Source: Segatella hominis
GTDB lineage: Bacteria; Bacteroidota; Bacteroidia; Bacteroidales; Bacteroidaceae
Direction: 5' to 3'
NCBI RefSeq assembly: GCF_019249725.2
Contig: NZ_CP137559.1
Location: 3,426,001-3,490,000 of the forward strand
DNA: 64,000 bases
Positions 1-8,812 of the stretch are shown in pieces. The position numbers and the translations under genes are program-made. Below the pieces are notes generated by a model. The model saw only the letters and a program-made list of their open reading frames with translations, made no database searches and was not told where the DNA came from. Position 1 is the first letter of the stretch, and every line of letters begins with the position of its first letter.

Positions 1-1
1 A

Positions 2-1537
2 GCAAGGCATGATTTCCCGGGTTATCTCCTGAGTTTCCTTCCAAGTATCGCCTTATGGTGTGCCATGGGCGACCAGAATGTGCTGCTCTCTTTTGTGGTT
101 GCACTTTTCGGAGCCTTGGTGATGGGATGGATACATAACCGATTCCATAACCGGTTGGTGAAGGTGGTGTTCGAACTGGTTAGCACGGCATTGGTTTATT
201 GGTTCCTGGGTCCGGTGGTATTCCTTTATGCCGCCCTGATGATAGGTGATACGCTGAAGAATGCCAAGCAGAAGGGAAATGTTTCTTCCGGAATAGGCTA
301 TTCTGCCGTCATTCTTATTCTTACTATCGCCTGGATATTATTGACCACGCAGACTTTGCAATATCCTTTGTATCGCATCTTTGCCGGACTTAATTATTAT
401 CGCTATCCGGGTGCTGTATCTCCGTTGCCTTTTGTTGTGATGGTATGGGCTGTTGTGATTCCTTTCCTGGGGATGATTCCATGCCACCGGAAATCCTTGC
501 AGAAGTTGCAGCAATCCAAAGTGGTCATAGTGTTGAGCTATGTATTGGTGATTGTGGCTTCATGGTTTGGTATCAAGGCATCTTTTGATGAGATGACCTA
601 CGACCTGATAGATTATGATTTCCTGGTTCGCACCGAACAGTGGGATAAGATTATAGAGAAGGCAGAGAAGAAGTCGGCAACCACACCGCTCAGTGTTTCT
701 TGTGTGAATCTTGCCTTGAGTCAGAAGGGTATGCTTGCCGACCGCCTTTTCGAGTTCTATCAGAATGGAGGCGAGGGCTTGTTCCCTACCTTTACCCGCG
801 ATATGATTTCGCCGGTATCTACTGCAGAAATCTTCTTCCGTCTGGGAATGGTGAATGATGCCGAAAGATATATGTTCGAAGCGCAGGAGGCGATACCGAA
901 TTATCGCAAGAGTGCCCGCTTGACCCGCAGGATTATAGAGTGCGAAATCATCAACGGTAATTACAAGGTAGCAGCCAAGCTGCTCCGCCGACTGCAGAAG
1001 ACGCTCTTCTATAGCAACTGGGCGAACCAGACCATGGCGCTGCTGGGTAATGAGAAGGCTATCAACCGGCATCCCGTTTATGGAAAGTTGAGAAAGTATC
1101 GTGAGAAAAAGCAGGACTTCCTCTTCAGTGACCGGGAGATGGACCAGATGTTGGGCTTGCTCTTCCTGAATGATAACCATAACAAGATGGCATACGAATA
1201 TTTGATGTGCTACGAACTCCTGCAGCGCGATATGGAGAAGTTCATGCAGTATTATCCGCTGGGCAGATTCGTGGGTTACGACCATATTCCACGTACCTTC
1301 CAGGAGATTCTCATCGGTAACTGGATGAAGACACATAGCGATCCACGTACCATCCCGTATAGTGTGGATGCGCAGAATGTGAACAATACGCTCAACTTCA
1401 TCCAGCTCTATATGCAGAATCCGCAGGATCCTCAACTCAGTCAGCAGCCGTATGTATCCAATGCCTGGTACTATGTGATGGTGCAGGGGGCTGATGAGGC
1501 TGCCAGAAAGAAGGAGGAGAAGAAAACTATATATTAA
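2..1537 (+). CDS. DUF6057-like multi-pass membrane protein (5' end outside window)
   Basis: The frame is open from base 2, so the gene begins upstream; the ATG at 65 lies inside a hydrophobic segment and is unlikely to be the start. The visible N-terminal 190 residues contain several membrane segments. A soluble alpha-helical, TPR-like half follows, with the motif LLRRLQKTLFYSNWAN. It is a paralogue of the protein at 4723-6417: shared stretches include LRxLQKTxxxSxWAN and an NK-x-A-x-x-Y-x-x-C-x-x-L-L-x-x-DME block. From that alignment about 100 N-terminal residues are missing here. The next gene on the same strand is a propeller lipoprotein, as for the paralogue. The function is unknown. The DUF6057 name is from memory of the Bacteroidales family and is not certain. 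Confidence 0.75.
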   Translation, partial: ARHDFPGYLLSFLPSIALWCAMGDQNVLLSFVVALFGALVMGWIHNRFHNRLVKVVFELVSTALVYWFLGPVVFLYAALMIGDTLKNAKQKGNVSSGIGYSAVILILTIAWILLTTQTLQYPLYRIFAGLNYYRYPGAVSPLPFVVMVWAVVIPFLGMIPCHRKSLQKLQQSKVVIVLSYVLVIVASWFGIKASFDEMTYDLIDYDFLVRTEQWDKIIEKAEKKSATTPLSVSCVNLALSQKGMLADRLFEFYQNGGEGLFPTFTRDMISPVSTAEIFFRLGMVNDAERYMFEAQEAIPNYRKSARLTRRIIECEIINGNYKVAAKLLRRLQKTLFYSNWANQTMALLGNEKAINRHPVYGKLRKYREKKQDFLFSDREMDQMLGLLFLNDNHNKMAYEYLMCYELLQRDMEKFMQYYPLGRFVGYDHIPRTFQEILIGNWMKTHSDPRTIPYSVDAQNVNNTLNFIQLYMQNPQDPQLSQQPYVSNAWYYVMVQGADEAARKKEEKKTIY

Positions 1538-1539
1538 TG

Positions 1540-1580
1540 TTGAATGTTAAGTGTTAAATGTTAAGTTGGCAATCTTGCTG
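1540..1580 (+). repeat. Short AATGTTAAGTGTTAAATG intergenic repeat
   Basis: Imperfect tandem heptamer/octamer units (GTTAAAT, GTTAAGT) end in TTGGCAATCTTG. A closely similar stretch ending TTGGCATTCTTG lies at 40400-40445 upstream of argG. No gene or hairpin explains it. Confidence 0.55.
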
Positions 1581-1622
1581 ATAATTAGTGCATAATACAC
1601 GTTGATAATATTTGGTTAGAAA

Positions 1623-3116
1623 ATGAAAACGATAAAATCTTTATTGTGCTCTCTGTTGGTTGGAGTGGTGATGGCTTCGCTTAGTGCATGTTGTTACCCT
1701 CCGGCGTGGAAAGATGCTAAGGAAATCAATCAATTCCCTAAGATATTCCCCGATTATGTTGGGGTTACAGTTCCTGCCAATATCGCACCGCTCGATTTTA
1801 ACATGGCGGACGAGGATATTGAGGATATGTATGTATGTGTGCATGGTCCGAAAACCATAGAGGGGCTATATTCTTACGACAAGAAGTATGCGGAGTTTGA
1901 GGTAGATGAATGGCATGATTACTTGAAAAAGAACAAGGGTGAAAAACTCACCGTCTCAGTGTATGTATTGAAAAATGGTGAAAGGTTCAAGTATCAGGAC
2001 TTCAATATCTATGTCAGCCTATACGAGCTGAACGACTGGGGCTTGACTTATCGTCGCATCGCTCCTGGTTATGAGGTGTATGGCAAGTTGGGCATTTATC
2101 AGCGCAACTTGAGTAACTTTGAGGAAACGGCAATCCTTGAGAATACGGCAGCACCGGGTGCCTGTCTCAACTGTCATACGGCAAACAGAACCAATCCCGA
2201 TCAGTTTACCTTCCATGTGCGTGGTGACCATGGTGCTACCTTGGTTTCGCAGAACGGCAAGCGGGAGTGGCTGAAGGCTAAGAATGATTCCCTGAAGGGT
2301 TCGATGGTTTATCCTTATTGGCATCCATCGGGCAAGTATTGCGCCTACAGCACCAATACCACCCATCAGAGTTTCCATGCCGTGAAGGATGAGCGAATTG
2401 AAGTCTTCGACCAGGCATCGGATGTCTTCGTTTATCAGCCATCAACCCATGAGTTGATATTGGATTCTCTCCTGATGACGAAAGACCATTACGAGACTTA
2501 TCCGGTATTCTCGCCTGATGGTAAGACGCTCTACTTCTGCTCTTCTACCGCAGAGCCTATCCCAAGCGGTTACAAGGATATCAAGTATAATATCTGCAAG
2601 ATTGGTTTCGATGCGGCTACGGGTAAGTTTGGCAACAAGGTGGATACCATCTTCAATGCACGTGAACTGGGCAAGAGTGCTACCCATCCTCGTCCTTCGT
2701 ATGATGGTAGGTACATCATGTTTACGATGAGCGATTATGGCTGTTTCCCTATCTGGCATAAGGAAGCGGATAACTGGTTGCTGGATTTGAAGACAGGTCA
2801 GGCTAAGCCTCTGGCTGCAGCCAATAGTAAGAATACGGACAGTTGGCACAACTGGAGCAAGGATTCACATTGGTTTGTCTTTACATCCCGCCGTGGCGAC
2901 GGACTCTATACCCGTCTTTACCTTGCCTGCATTGATGATAAGGGCAATGTTAGCAAGCCATTCCTGCTGCCACAGCGCAATCCGAAGAAGTACTACGATG
3001 AATTGCTGGATTCTTATAATACCCCTGATTTCACTTCGAAGCCAGTAGAGCTGGATGCCCGTGCGGCAGGAAATGAAATTATGAGTGATAAGAGGATTCC
3101 GACGAAGGTTAAGTAA
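1623..3116 (+). CDS. PD40/WD40-type beta-propeller lipoprotein with CxxCH motif
   Basis: 497 residues. A lipoprotein signal is clear: basic MKTIKSLL, a hydrophobic run, then the lipobox LSAC with the lipidated Cys near residue 22. From about residue 210 the chain shows repeated propeller strands of the form YPYWHPSGKYCAYSTN, YPVFSPDGKTLYFCS and RPSYDGRYIMFTMSDYG, typical of TolB/PD40 blades. C181-L-N-C184-H185 is a textbook heme-c attachment motif, just before the propeller. The paralogue at 3209-4684 keeps the same motif at the same place, which argues against chance. It follows the DUF6057-like gene by 85 bp and is probably co-transcribed. The protein is likely attached to a periplasm-facing or surface membrane. 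The role is unknown; covalent heme binding is inferred from the motif only. Confidence 0.8.
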   Translation: MKTIKSLLCSLLVGVVMASLSACCYPPAWKDAKEINQFPKIFPDYVGVTVPANIAPLDFNMADEDIEDMYVCVHGPKTIEGLYSYDKKYAEFEVDEWHDYLKKNKGEKLTVSVYVLKNGERFKYQDFNIYVSLYELNDWGLTYRRIAPGYEVYGKLGIYQRNLSNFEETAILENTAAPGACLNCHTANRTNPDQFTFHVRGDHGATLVSQNGKREWLKAKNDSLKGSMVYPYWHPSGKYCAYSTNTTHQSFHAVKDERIEVFDQASDVFVYQPSTHELILDSLLMTKDHYETYPVFSPDGKTLYFCSSTAEPIPSGYKDIKYNICKIGFDAATGKFGNKVDTIFNARELGKSATHPRPSYDGRYIMFTMSDYGCFPIWHKEADNWLLDLKTGQAKPLAAANSKNTDSWHNWSKDSHWFVFTSRRGDGLYTRLYLACIDDKGNVSKPFLLPQRNPKKYYDELLDSYNTPDFTSKPVELDARAAGNEIMSDKRIPTKVK

Positions 3117-3148
3117 GTGAAGAGTGAAGAACGAAGAGTGAAGAATTC
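3117..3148 (+). repeat. 32-nt dispersed repeat, copy 1
   Basis: The sequence begins GTGAAGAGTGAAGAACGAAG and ends GAATTC. Exact 32-nt copies in the opposite orientation lie at 8813-8844 and 63576-63607. It starts directly after the TAA of the propeller lipoprotein gene. Confidence 0.85.
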
Positions 3149-3163
3149 AAATGTATGTTTATA

Positions 3164-3203
3164 AAAAACGCTCCTGTTGCAATATGGTAACAGGAGCGTT
3201 TTT
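3164..3203. terminator. Bidirectional terminator between convergent paralogue pairs
   Basis: A perfect 15-bp stem (AAAAACGCTCCTGTT / AACAGGAGCGTTTTT) has a 10-nt loop. It is flanked by A and T tracts on both sides, so it can end transcription from both the 1623-3116 and 3209-4684 genes. Confidence 0.9.
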
Positions 3204-3208
3204 GTTTT

Positions 3209-4684
3209 TTATTTGAACTTTTCTGCATCTTGCTTCATTACATTCTCTATATCGATGGCATCGAATGGAACGGGGCCGCGGCTCAGCTCCGGTATGTTGA
3301 AACTCTTCAGGCAATCATCGTAGAAGGTTGGTTCCCTCTGTGGAAGAACAAAAGGCTTGTGAGCCTTGCCCTGGCGGTCTACGTAGCAGAAGTAAGGCTT
3401 GCCGTAAAGACCATCATCGCGCTTGCTGGCAAAGACAAACCATCTGCCGGTATGCGACCAACTGTGATAGGTATCGCTCTTCTCGCTGTTCACGATGCTG
3501 AGGCTGTCTATCTTACCCGTCTGTAGGTCTAACATGCAGAGATCTGCTTCTGGATGCCAGATAGGGAAGGTGCCGTAATCGGCAACGGTGAAGAGGCAGT
3601 ATCTGCCGTCAGGACTTATCTTAGGATGGCAGACTGAACGCTCTTTGTAAAGAGTATCTACCTCGGTTCCGAAACTCCCTGTCTTTTCATCGAACGGGAT
3701 GCGGACCAGCGAATATTTCAATCCCTTCAGGTTCGTACTTTCAAGTCCCTTTCTGTTAGCTACGCAGTAATAAACGTATTTCCCGTCCGGTGAGAAAGTA
3801 GGAAATGTCTCAAGATGTGTACTGTCGGAGGTAAGTGGCGAGGAGATGATGCGGTTGTTGTCTAGGTCGGCAACATATACATCGCTCTTCGAATCATATA
3901 CTTCCAGTCGCTTGTCGGCATTGGCATGGAAGGCTGGAATGATGATATTGGTAGAGAACGTTACGTATTTGCCCGATGGACTGAAACCGTAATATACACT
4001 TGAAGAAATCATGTTGGCATTCTTCAGGTTCAGCTTGCGCAGCTTGCCATTGCGGTTAAGAATGGCTCCTCCGCCTTCACCTCTTATATATACCATACTG
4101 AGGTTGGGATCCTGGTTGCCAAAAGCATGACAGTTCATACAGCGGTTTTCCTGCAGATTGTGGTCGGCGAGAATCTTCTCCTGCCAATTCTCTATGCAGC
4201 GCTGCTTAATCTGTATCTTGTTCCATACTTCGTAATCGGGTTCTATCAGTCGGTAGGTGAGATAAGCATCCAGACTGTCGCCTACTACCTGCCAGGTGAA
4301 GGGCCTGAACGCCGTCCATTCTCCCTCATTGCTCTTTGAATATATCTGAACTTTGATGTTCTTGCCCACAGCCTTTTGCAGGAAAGCCTTCCAGTCGTCC
4401 ATATCAAATTTCAGATTCTGGCTGTTGCTGGTGGCAGTAAGAGTGTTGGCTGCATCGTTGGCATCTGCTCCCTCAATCGTGAGTGTGGTTTCGATGTTGG
4501 TAAGGTTCTTGTCGCGTATCTCGAAGTTGAGAGGAGCGATATTGACCGGAATCGTTACATCGGCATAGTCGGGATACATGTTGGGCAGGTGGTCTACCTG
4601 CTCAGCATTCTCATGAGTCTGGGCACATGAGGCGAGCAACAGTATGCCCGCCATGGCACTGTATAGGATATTCTTGTATTTCAT
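3209..4684 (-). CDS. PD40/WD40-type beta-propeller lipoprotein with CxxCH motif (paralogue)
   Basis: The start is set at the ATG at 4682-4684 (MKYKNILY), which begins a lipoprotein signal ending LLLASC; a longer frame to 4714 adds an unlikely MTLTVYLRRK. It is 491 residues and similar end to end to the 1623-3116 product: both share MYPDYADVTIPVNIAPLNF-like text, the CxxCH motif (C182-M-N-C185-H186) and blades such as FPTFSPDGKYVYYC and HPKISPDGRYCLFTVADYG. The upstream DUF6057-like gene ends 38 bp away, so the two are very likely one transcript. The product is predicted to be a membrane-anchored propeller that may carry heme c. The ligand and partner are unknown. The C-terminal tail (QREPTFYDDCLKSFN) is also conserved between the paralogues. 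Confidence 0.8.
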   Translation of the reverse strand: MKYKNILYSAMAGILLLASCAQTHENAEQVDHLPNMYPDYADVTIPVNIAPLNFEIRDKNLTNIETTLTIEGADANDAANTLTATSNSQNLKFDMDDWKAFLQKAVGKNIKVQIYSKSNEGEWTAFRPFTWQVVGDSLDAYLTYRLIEPDYEVWNKIQIKQRCIENWQEKILADHNLQENRCMNCHAFGNQDPNLSMVYIRGEGGGAILNRNGKLRKLNLKNANMISSSVYYGFSPSGKYVTFSTNIIIPAFHANADKRLEVYDSKSDVYVADLDNNRIISSPLTSDSTHLETFPTFSPDGKYVYYCVANRKGLESTNLKGLKYSLVRIPFDEKTGSFGTEVDTLYKERSVCHPKISPDGRYCLFTVADYGTFPIWHPEADLCMLDLQTGKIDSLSIVNSEKSDTYHSWSHTGRWFVFASKRDDGLYGKPYFCYVDRQGKAHKPFVLPQREPTFYDDCLKSFNIPELSRGPVPFDAIDIENVMKQDAEKFK

Positions 4685-4722
4685 TTTTCTTCTTAAATAA
4701 ACAGTTAGCGTCAATTATTTCC

Positions 4723-6417
4723 TCAGTTGATGTTCAACTTAGGCACCTCTGCCTTGTCGAAGTAATACCAGTAGGTATCGCAGAAAGCCTGGTTGCCCCG
4801 TTCTTCATTATACTGATGGAAACGCTGCAGAACATCTTGACGCTTGATATACTTTGCCCATTCTTCCGGCTTAGCCTTGGTTCCTGCCAGATAAATCATG
4901 AGAGCCTCCTGATACAGGCGTTCGTAGGAAACGTTTTTCTGTTTGAGATAATAAGTATCATAATCCCGCTTGAAGGTTTCCATGTCTTTCAGGAGGAGAT
5001 CGCTGCAGAGCATGTAGTCGATGGCAATTTTGTTGTTCGGATTACTTTCTGCCAGTTCACACATGATGGTGTGGCAATTCTCGTTCAGTCGTAGCGTATC
5101 CTTCCGGTTGATGAACGGGCGCTTTTCTATGTATTGTTGCAAGAGGGCTTTTTCATCAGTTGTTGCTTTTCTGCCAAGTGATGAGAAAGCACGGTTTGCC
5201 CATCTGCTCCATACGAAGGTTTTTTGCAGGATACGGAGATATTTGCGGGTTGCAGCGTAGTCGCCCTTCACCAGATTGATTTCGGCAAGTCGCTTTACCA
5301 TTCTGATATTCCGGTTATTCGGAGAGCAGACATTGGCAAGCATTGTGGCACGTTCGCAGAAAGTCATGTCGCCCAGAACCCAATACAGTTCGTTCAGGGT
5401 CTTGATGGTGAGGGTTGGGGTGTCTGGTCCCAGTTTCTCGAATGTACCCAGGTTGTTATTCTGGAATCCCAGCAGGTTGTCTGGAAGATATCCGTTTTGC
5501 GCCATCACGAGGTTATAGTAGAACTTCATGTATTGGTCCGGATTTTCCGTCTTTTCTACGATGTTGATAACCTTATTATAATTACCGAAGTAATATTCAC
5601 AGTCTACTGCGAATGTTTTCTCCAAATCCATTTGCGGTTTTACCAGTTTTCCGATACCCGGATAGGTATAAAGGGTCTGGAAGTCACAGAAGTAGAGTCG
5701 CTTGGACAGCATCAGCAGGAAGAAAGGAATCACGAGGGCAGCCAGGCGATAGTAGGTTCCCACTTTCTTGATGTGGGAAAGACAGCCTGTAAATACCAGC
5801 GCTCCGTAGATCCATACTCCATTTCCAAAGAACCAGTGGCATACGAATACGGAAACAATGATACTGAAGGCGGTAATCCAATGCGCTGCTCCCAAACCTG
5901 CTGCGGCAGAAGGATTGTCGTCCATCTTCTCTATCTTCTTGAGAAACATTCGGGTGGAAGTGAGCAGCTTGGTGCTGACACGGAACACACTGGCACCACC
6001 TGCTATTGCCAGAATGCTGCAAAGCCGGTAGTCGTAGTGAAAACTGAAACATACCAATAGGATCATCATGATGAAGGCTACGATATGTGCCGTCTTTTTC
6101 CATTGGATGTCTGCATCTCTTACTGCGCATTTTACATTATATCCCGTAATAAGAATACAGAGGGTAAGGATGATAGGACCGGCATAGCGGAAATAATAAA
6201 ACTGGGTTAGAAAATCGCCTGCCAGACAGGCCAGCCATCCCGGTTTGTCCAGATAAGTAGTCAGATAATCCCATGATGACAGAAACAGTTGGTTCTGCTC
6301 CTGATAAAACAGATGGTAGGGATAGAAGAATTGGAAGAACACAAAGCATGCGATGGCTCCCAATACATATAACGAATATATGCCAAAACTAGATTGGCTT
6401 GTTTGCTGTTCACTCAT
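4723..6417 (-). CDS. DUF6057-like multi-pass membrane protein (complete paralogue)
   Basis: The chosen start is MSEQQTSQ (ATG at 6415-6417), giving 564 residues. An upstream in-frame ATG at 6481-6483 would add 22 polar residues and cannot be excluded, because the promoter at 6516-6523 allows both. The first half holds about eight hydrophobic segments. The second half is soluble and helical, with LRILQKTFVWSRWANRAF and a KIAIDYMLCSDLLLKDMETF block, both shared with the 2-1537 protein. The gene heads a two-gene unit with the CxxCH propeller lipoprotein. No catalytic motif is recognised. A membrane platform for the lipoprotein is a guess from the conserved pairing. Confidence 0.75.
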   Translation of the reverse strand: MSEQQTSQSSFGIYSLYVLGAIACFVFFQFFYPYHLFYQEQNQLFLSSWDYLTTYLDKPGWLACLAGDFLTQFYYFRYAGPIILTLCILITGYNVKCAVRDADIQWKKTAHIVAFIMMILLVCFSFHYDYRLCSILAIAGGASVFRVSTKLLTSTRMFLKKIEKMDDNPSAAAGLGAAHWITAFSIIVSVFVCHWFFGNGVWIYGALVFTGCLSHIKKVGTYYRLAALVIPFFLLMLSKRLYFCDFQTLYTYPGIGKLVKPQMDLEKTFAVDCEYYFGNYNKVINIVEKTENPDQYMKFYYNLVMAQNGYLPDNLLGFQNNNLGTFEKLGPDTPTLTIKTLNELYWVLGDMTFCERATMLANVCSPNNRNIRMVKRLAEINLVKGDYAATRKYLRILQKTFVWSRWANRAFSSLGRKATTDEKALLQQYIEKRPFINRKDTLRLNENCHTIMCELAESNPNNKIAIDYMLCSDLLLKDMETFKRDYDTYYLKQKNVSYERLYQEALMIYLAGTKAKPEEWAKYIKRQDVLQRFHQYNEERGNQAFCDTYWYYFDKAEVPKLNIN

Positions 6418-6515
6418 TTTTGTCGGTTTATAAGTTTTTATATCTGTGTATCTTGTTTCGTATAAGTAGTGAAGTTTTAGCATTTACTCTTTGCCAAGGT
6501 GCAACTTATTAGGGG

Positions 6516-6523
6516 CAAAGGTA
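6516..6523 (-). promoter_or_regulatory. -7 element TACCTTTG for the DUF6057/propeller unit
   Basis: On the minus strand TACCTTTG matches the Bacteroidetes -7 consensus TAnnTTTG. It lies 93 bp before the chosen start at 6417 and 27 bp before the alternative start at 6483. Confidence 0.65.
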
Positions 6524-6551
6524 ATAAAAATATATTAGAATGAATCATAAA

Positions 6552-6592
6552 AAATGCAGAAACTTACTCTTTGAAAGTAAATTTCTGCATTT
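6552..6592. terminator. Terminator after the RidA-like gene
   Basis: An 11-bp stem AAATGCAGAAA / TTTCTGCATTT has further pairing inside. It sits 9 bp beyond the stop at 6601 on the minus strand. Confidence 0.75.
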
Positions 6593-6600
6593 ATCAGCAT

Positions 6601-7629
6601 TTATTTCTGTTCTTGTTTTTCTGCAATACATTCCATCTCGATCAGCCAGCCCGGTCTGCATACTCTTGCCTCTACTATGATATGTGGTATCTGAGGGTAA
6701 AACTGATTCATCAGTTGCTCTATGGTATGGTAATCAGAGATGTCGCGCAGGTAGATGATAAAGTATTGGATATCGTTCATCATCGCATCGCCATCCTTCA
6801 ATAAAGCACCGATGTTCTCGAGCAATCTGCCGGTTTGTCTTATAATATCACCTTCGTATACAACTGCTCCATCTTTATCTATGCTGGCTGTTCCTGATAT
6901 GAAATATTGTTTCTTCTGGGGCAGAGAAAGGCTGGTTCCCCGTTCAAAGGCTACTCCGTATTCGTGAGTAGGATTCAGATGGTTGAGTGCCTGGAGATAT
7001 TGCTTGTCTTCTTCCCTGATACCGGGAACGGTCAGAAAGTCGATAGCTACAGATGCATGACGTACGGATGTTGCTCCGCCGATGCCCGTACTGGCTATAT
7101 AATGGGTTTCTGCCGTCAGACCTTGCTGGTCGAAAACATCATTGCGCGCTTCTACTACTTCCTGATAGTTTACATCGATATGAGTTACGTATATCCATGT
7201 TCTTACCAGGTTGCGCTCCATCGTCATATCTGTACCGGCGATAAGTTGCAGGTATTTGTCGAATAGCATTCGGGTCTGTTCGTATGAATCCTTTCCCTTC
7301 GCTTCTTCCTCAGTCAGTCGGAGACTGTGGAACAGGATAGGGGTCTTATCGTCTGTGGTCTTGATAAGAAGTGAAATCTTGTTCCCGTTGAGCGGAGGTT
7401 GCTCCACAACCGTAAGATGGGTATCCTTAAGATACTCCTGATAAAGGAGTGACTCTTCTAAATCCTGAGTCTGGTTCTGGGCGTCGCTGAGGAATACTTT
7501 ACAATATTGCAAAGTACGATTTCCCGGTTTCTCGGTGTCGAGATAGTTACCTAGTTTCAGATACAGAAAATTGAGACGGTCATTGAACGTTCCCTTGGCT
7601 TTTGGTGATAATATTATGTATTTATCCAT
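6601..7629 (-). CDS. RidA/YjgF-superfamily two-domain protein
   Basis: 342 residues starting MDKYIILSPKAKGTF. The ATG at 7627-7629 is preferred because the -7 element at 7654-7661 overlaps the longer alternative start at 7656. The C-terminal 130 residues have YjgF/UK114 features: QYFISGTASIDKDGAVVYEGD, repeated QTGRLLENIGALL, and a closing HIIVEARVCRPGWLIEMECIA. The central TGIGGATSVRHASVAIDFL resembles the first RidA-like half seen in chorismatase-type relatives. Family members act as imine/enamine deaminases or bind small acids. The catalytic Arg of true RidA is plausibly the R in EARVCRPGWLIE, but this is not certain. It is monocistronic between terminators. The substrate is unknown. Confidence 0.7.
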   Translation of the reverse strand: MDKYIILSPKAKGTFNDRLNFLYLKLGNYLDTEKPGNRTLQYCKVFLSDAQNQTQDLEESLLYQEYLKDTHLTVVEQPPLNGNKISLLIKTTDDKTPILFHSLRLTEEEAKGKDSYEQTRMLFDKYLQLIAGTDMTMERNLVRTWIYVTHIDVNYQEVVEARNDVFDQQGLTAETHYIASTGIGGATSVRHASVAIDFLTVPGIREEDKQYLQALNHLNPTHEYGVAFERGTSLSLPQKKQYFISGTASIDKDGAVVYEGDIIRQTGRLLENIGALLKDGDAMMNDIQYFIIYLRDISDYHTIEQLMNQFYPQIPHIIVEARVCRPGWLIEMECIAEKQEQK

Positions 7630-7653
7630 CTTGTTCTTTTCTTTTTTCGGTAG

Positions 7654-7661
7654 CAAAGGTA
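7654..7661 (-). promoter_or_regulatory. -7 element TACCTTTG for the RidA-like gene
   Basis: This exact TAnnTTTG match on the minus strand leaves a leader of about 25 nt to the ATG at 7629. It is what decides the start of that gene. Confidence 0.7.
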
Positions 7662-7755
7662 CGGATAATATCTGAGATAAAAGAATATAAATCGGATGAA
7701 AAGATTAAAATACCGAGAAATGAGGATAGGATTATGTTGAGTAGAGTGAAAAAGA

Positions 7756-7783
7756 GGGTGTGTCATGAACTTATGACACACCC
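7756..7783. terminator. Hairpin of the GGGTGTGTCATG family after argF'
   Basis: A 12-bp perfect stem GGGTGTGTCATG / CATGACACACCC has a short loop (on the plus strand GGGTGTGTCATGAACTTATGACACACCC, with partial inner pairing). Related hairpins occur at 12667-12698, 56787-56820 and, decayed, at 60984-61015. It ends argF' transcription on the minus strand. Confidence 0.75.
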
Positions 7784-7807
7784 CCAATCTCTTTCTTATT
7801 TCCTGCT

Positions 7808-8770
7808 TTAGAGTGATTCGAGCATACGCTTGATGACAACCTCGGCTGAAATCTCACGGTTGGCTGCCTCTGGAATGACCAGACTGTTCTGGCTTTCGAT
7901 GACATCATCTGTAACAATCAAACCACGGCGAACAGGCAAGCAATGCATGAAGCAACCGTCATTGGTCCAGCTCATGTGCTCCTCGTCGATGGTCCAGCTC
8001 ATGTCCTTGCTCAGAATCTCACCATACTGTGCTGGGTCTTTTACGCCCGGACAGCTCCAGTTCTTGGCATAAACGAAGTCTGCACCTTCCAGCGCCTTCT
8101 TCTGGTCGTACTCCACTTTGGCATTGCCTACGAACTTAGGGTCGAGTTCATAGCCCTCAGGATGAGTAACCACGAAATCAACATCGGCTGCGTTCATCCA
8201 CTGGGCGAATGAGTTAGGTACAGCCTGAGGCAGGGCACGACAATGAGGAGCCCAGGTCAGAACCACCTTAGGACGAGCCACCTTCTTATGTTCCTCGATG
8301 GTGATGAGGTCGGCGAATGCCTGGAGTGGGTGAACGGTAGCAGTCTCCATGGCAAAAACTGGGCGGCCGCTGTACTTCACGAACTGGTTGACGATGGTCT
8401 CGGCATAATCGTAGTCACGGTCTTTCAAACCGGCAAAGCTGCGCACACCGATGAGGTCGCAGAAACTTCCCATCACAGGTATGGCCTCCAGCAGGTGCTC
8501 ACTCTTGTCACCATCCATGATAACGCCACGTTCTGTCTCCAACTTCCATGCACCAGCATTTACGTCGAGCACGATTACATTCATGCCCAGGTTCATAGCT
8601 GCCTTCTGTGTACTCAAACGGGTACGGAGGCTGTTATTGAAGAATATCATCAGCAAGGTTTTGTTCTTGCCCAACTCCTGATAACCGAAACGGTTTGCTT
8701 TTACTTCCTGTGCCTCAGCGAGCGCTGCTTTCAAGTCGCCAAGGTCTTCAACATTAAAGAATGTCTTCAT
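7808..8770 (-). CDS. argF': N-succinylornithine carbamoyltransferase
   Basis: 320 residues. It transfers the carbamoyl group of carbamoyl phosphate to N-succinyl-L-ornithine in Bacteroidetes arginine synthesis. The carbamoyl-phosphate loop is degenerate, NNSLRTRLSTQ, as in the Bacteroides fragilis enzyme rather than STRT. MHCLPVRRG and HPLQAFADL are the other family marks. Residue 90, in DGDKS90EH, lies where the B. fragilis enzyme has Pro90 and N-acetylornithine carbamoyltransferases have Glu, the residue that decides substrate. Ser is not Glu, so the succinyl substrate is favoured. proA lies 70 bp upstream on the same strand, and a likely operon proA-argF' links proline and arginine synthesis. 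The other arg genes are 28 kb away at 36.9-41.6 kb. Confidence 0.9.
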   Translation of the reverse strand: MKTFFNVEDLGDLKAALAEAQEVKANRFGYQELGKNKTLLMIFFNNSLRTRLSTQKAAMNLGMNVIVLDVNAGAWKLETERGVIMDGDKSEHLLEAIPVMGSFCDLIGVRSFAGLKDRDYDYAETIVNQFVKYSGRPVFAMETATVHPLQAFADLITIEEHKKVARPKVVLTWAPHCRALPQAVPNSFAQWMNAADVDFVVTHPEGYELDPKFVGNAKVEYDQKKALEGADFVYAKNWSCPGVKDPAQYGEILSKDMSWTIDEEHMSWTNDGCFMHCLPVRRGLIVTDDVIESQNSLVIPEAANREISAEVVIKRMLESL

Positions 8771-8812
8771 TGTTATTTTGTTTTTATTTGTTATTTCTAA
8801 TATAAAGCTATT

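Noticed and set aside
560..1435. 291-codon open frame on the minus strand
   Set aside because: Antisense to the DUF6057-like gene, with odd composition and no motif.
5224..6060. 278-codon open frame on the plus strand
   Set aside because: Antisense to the DUF6057-like membrane protein; no start signal and no domain pattern.
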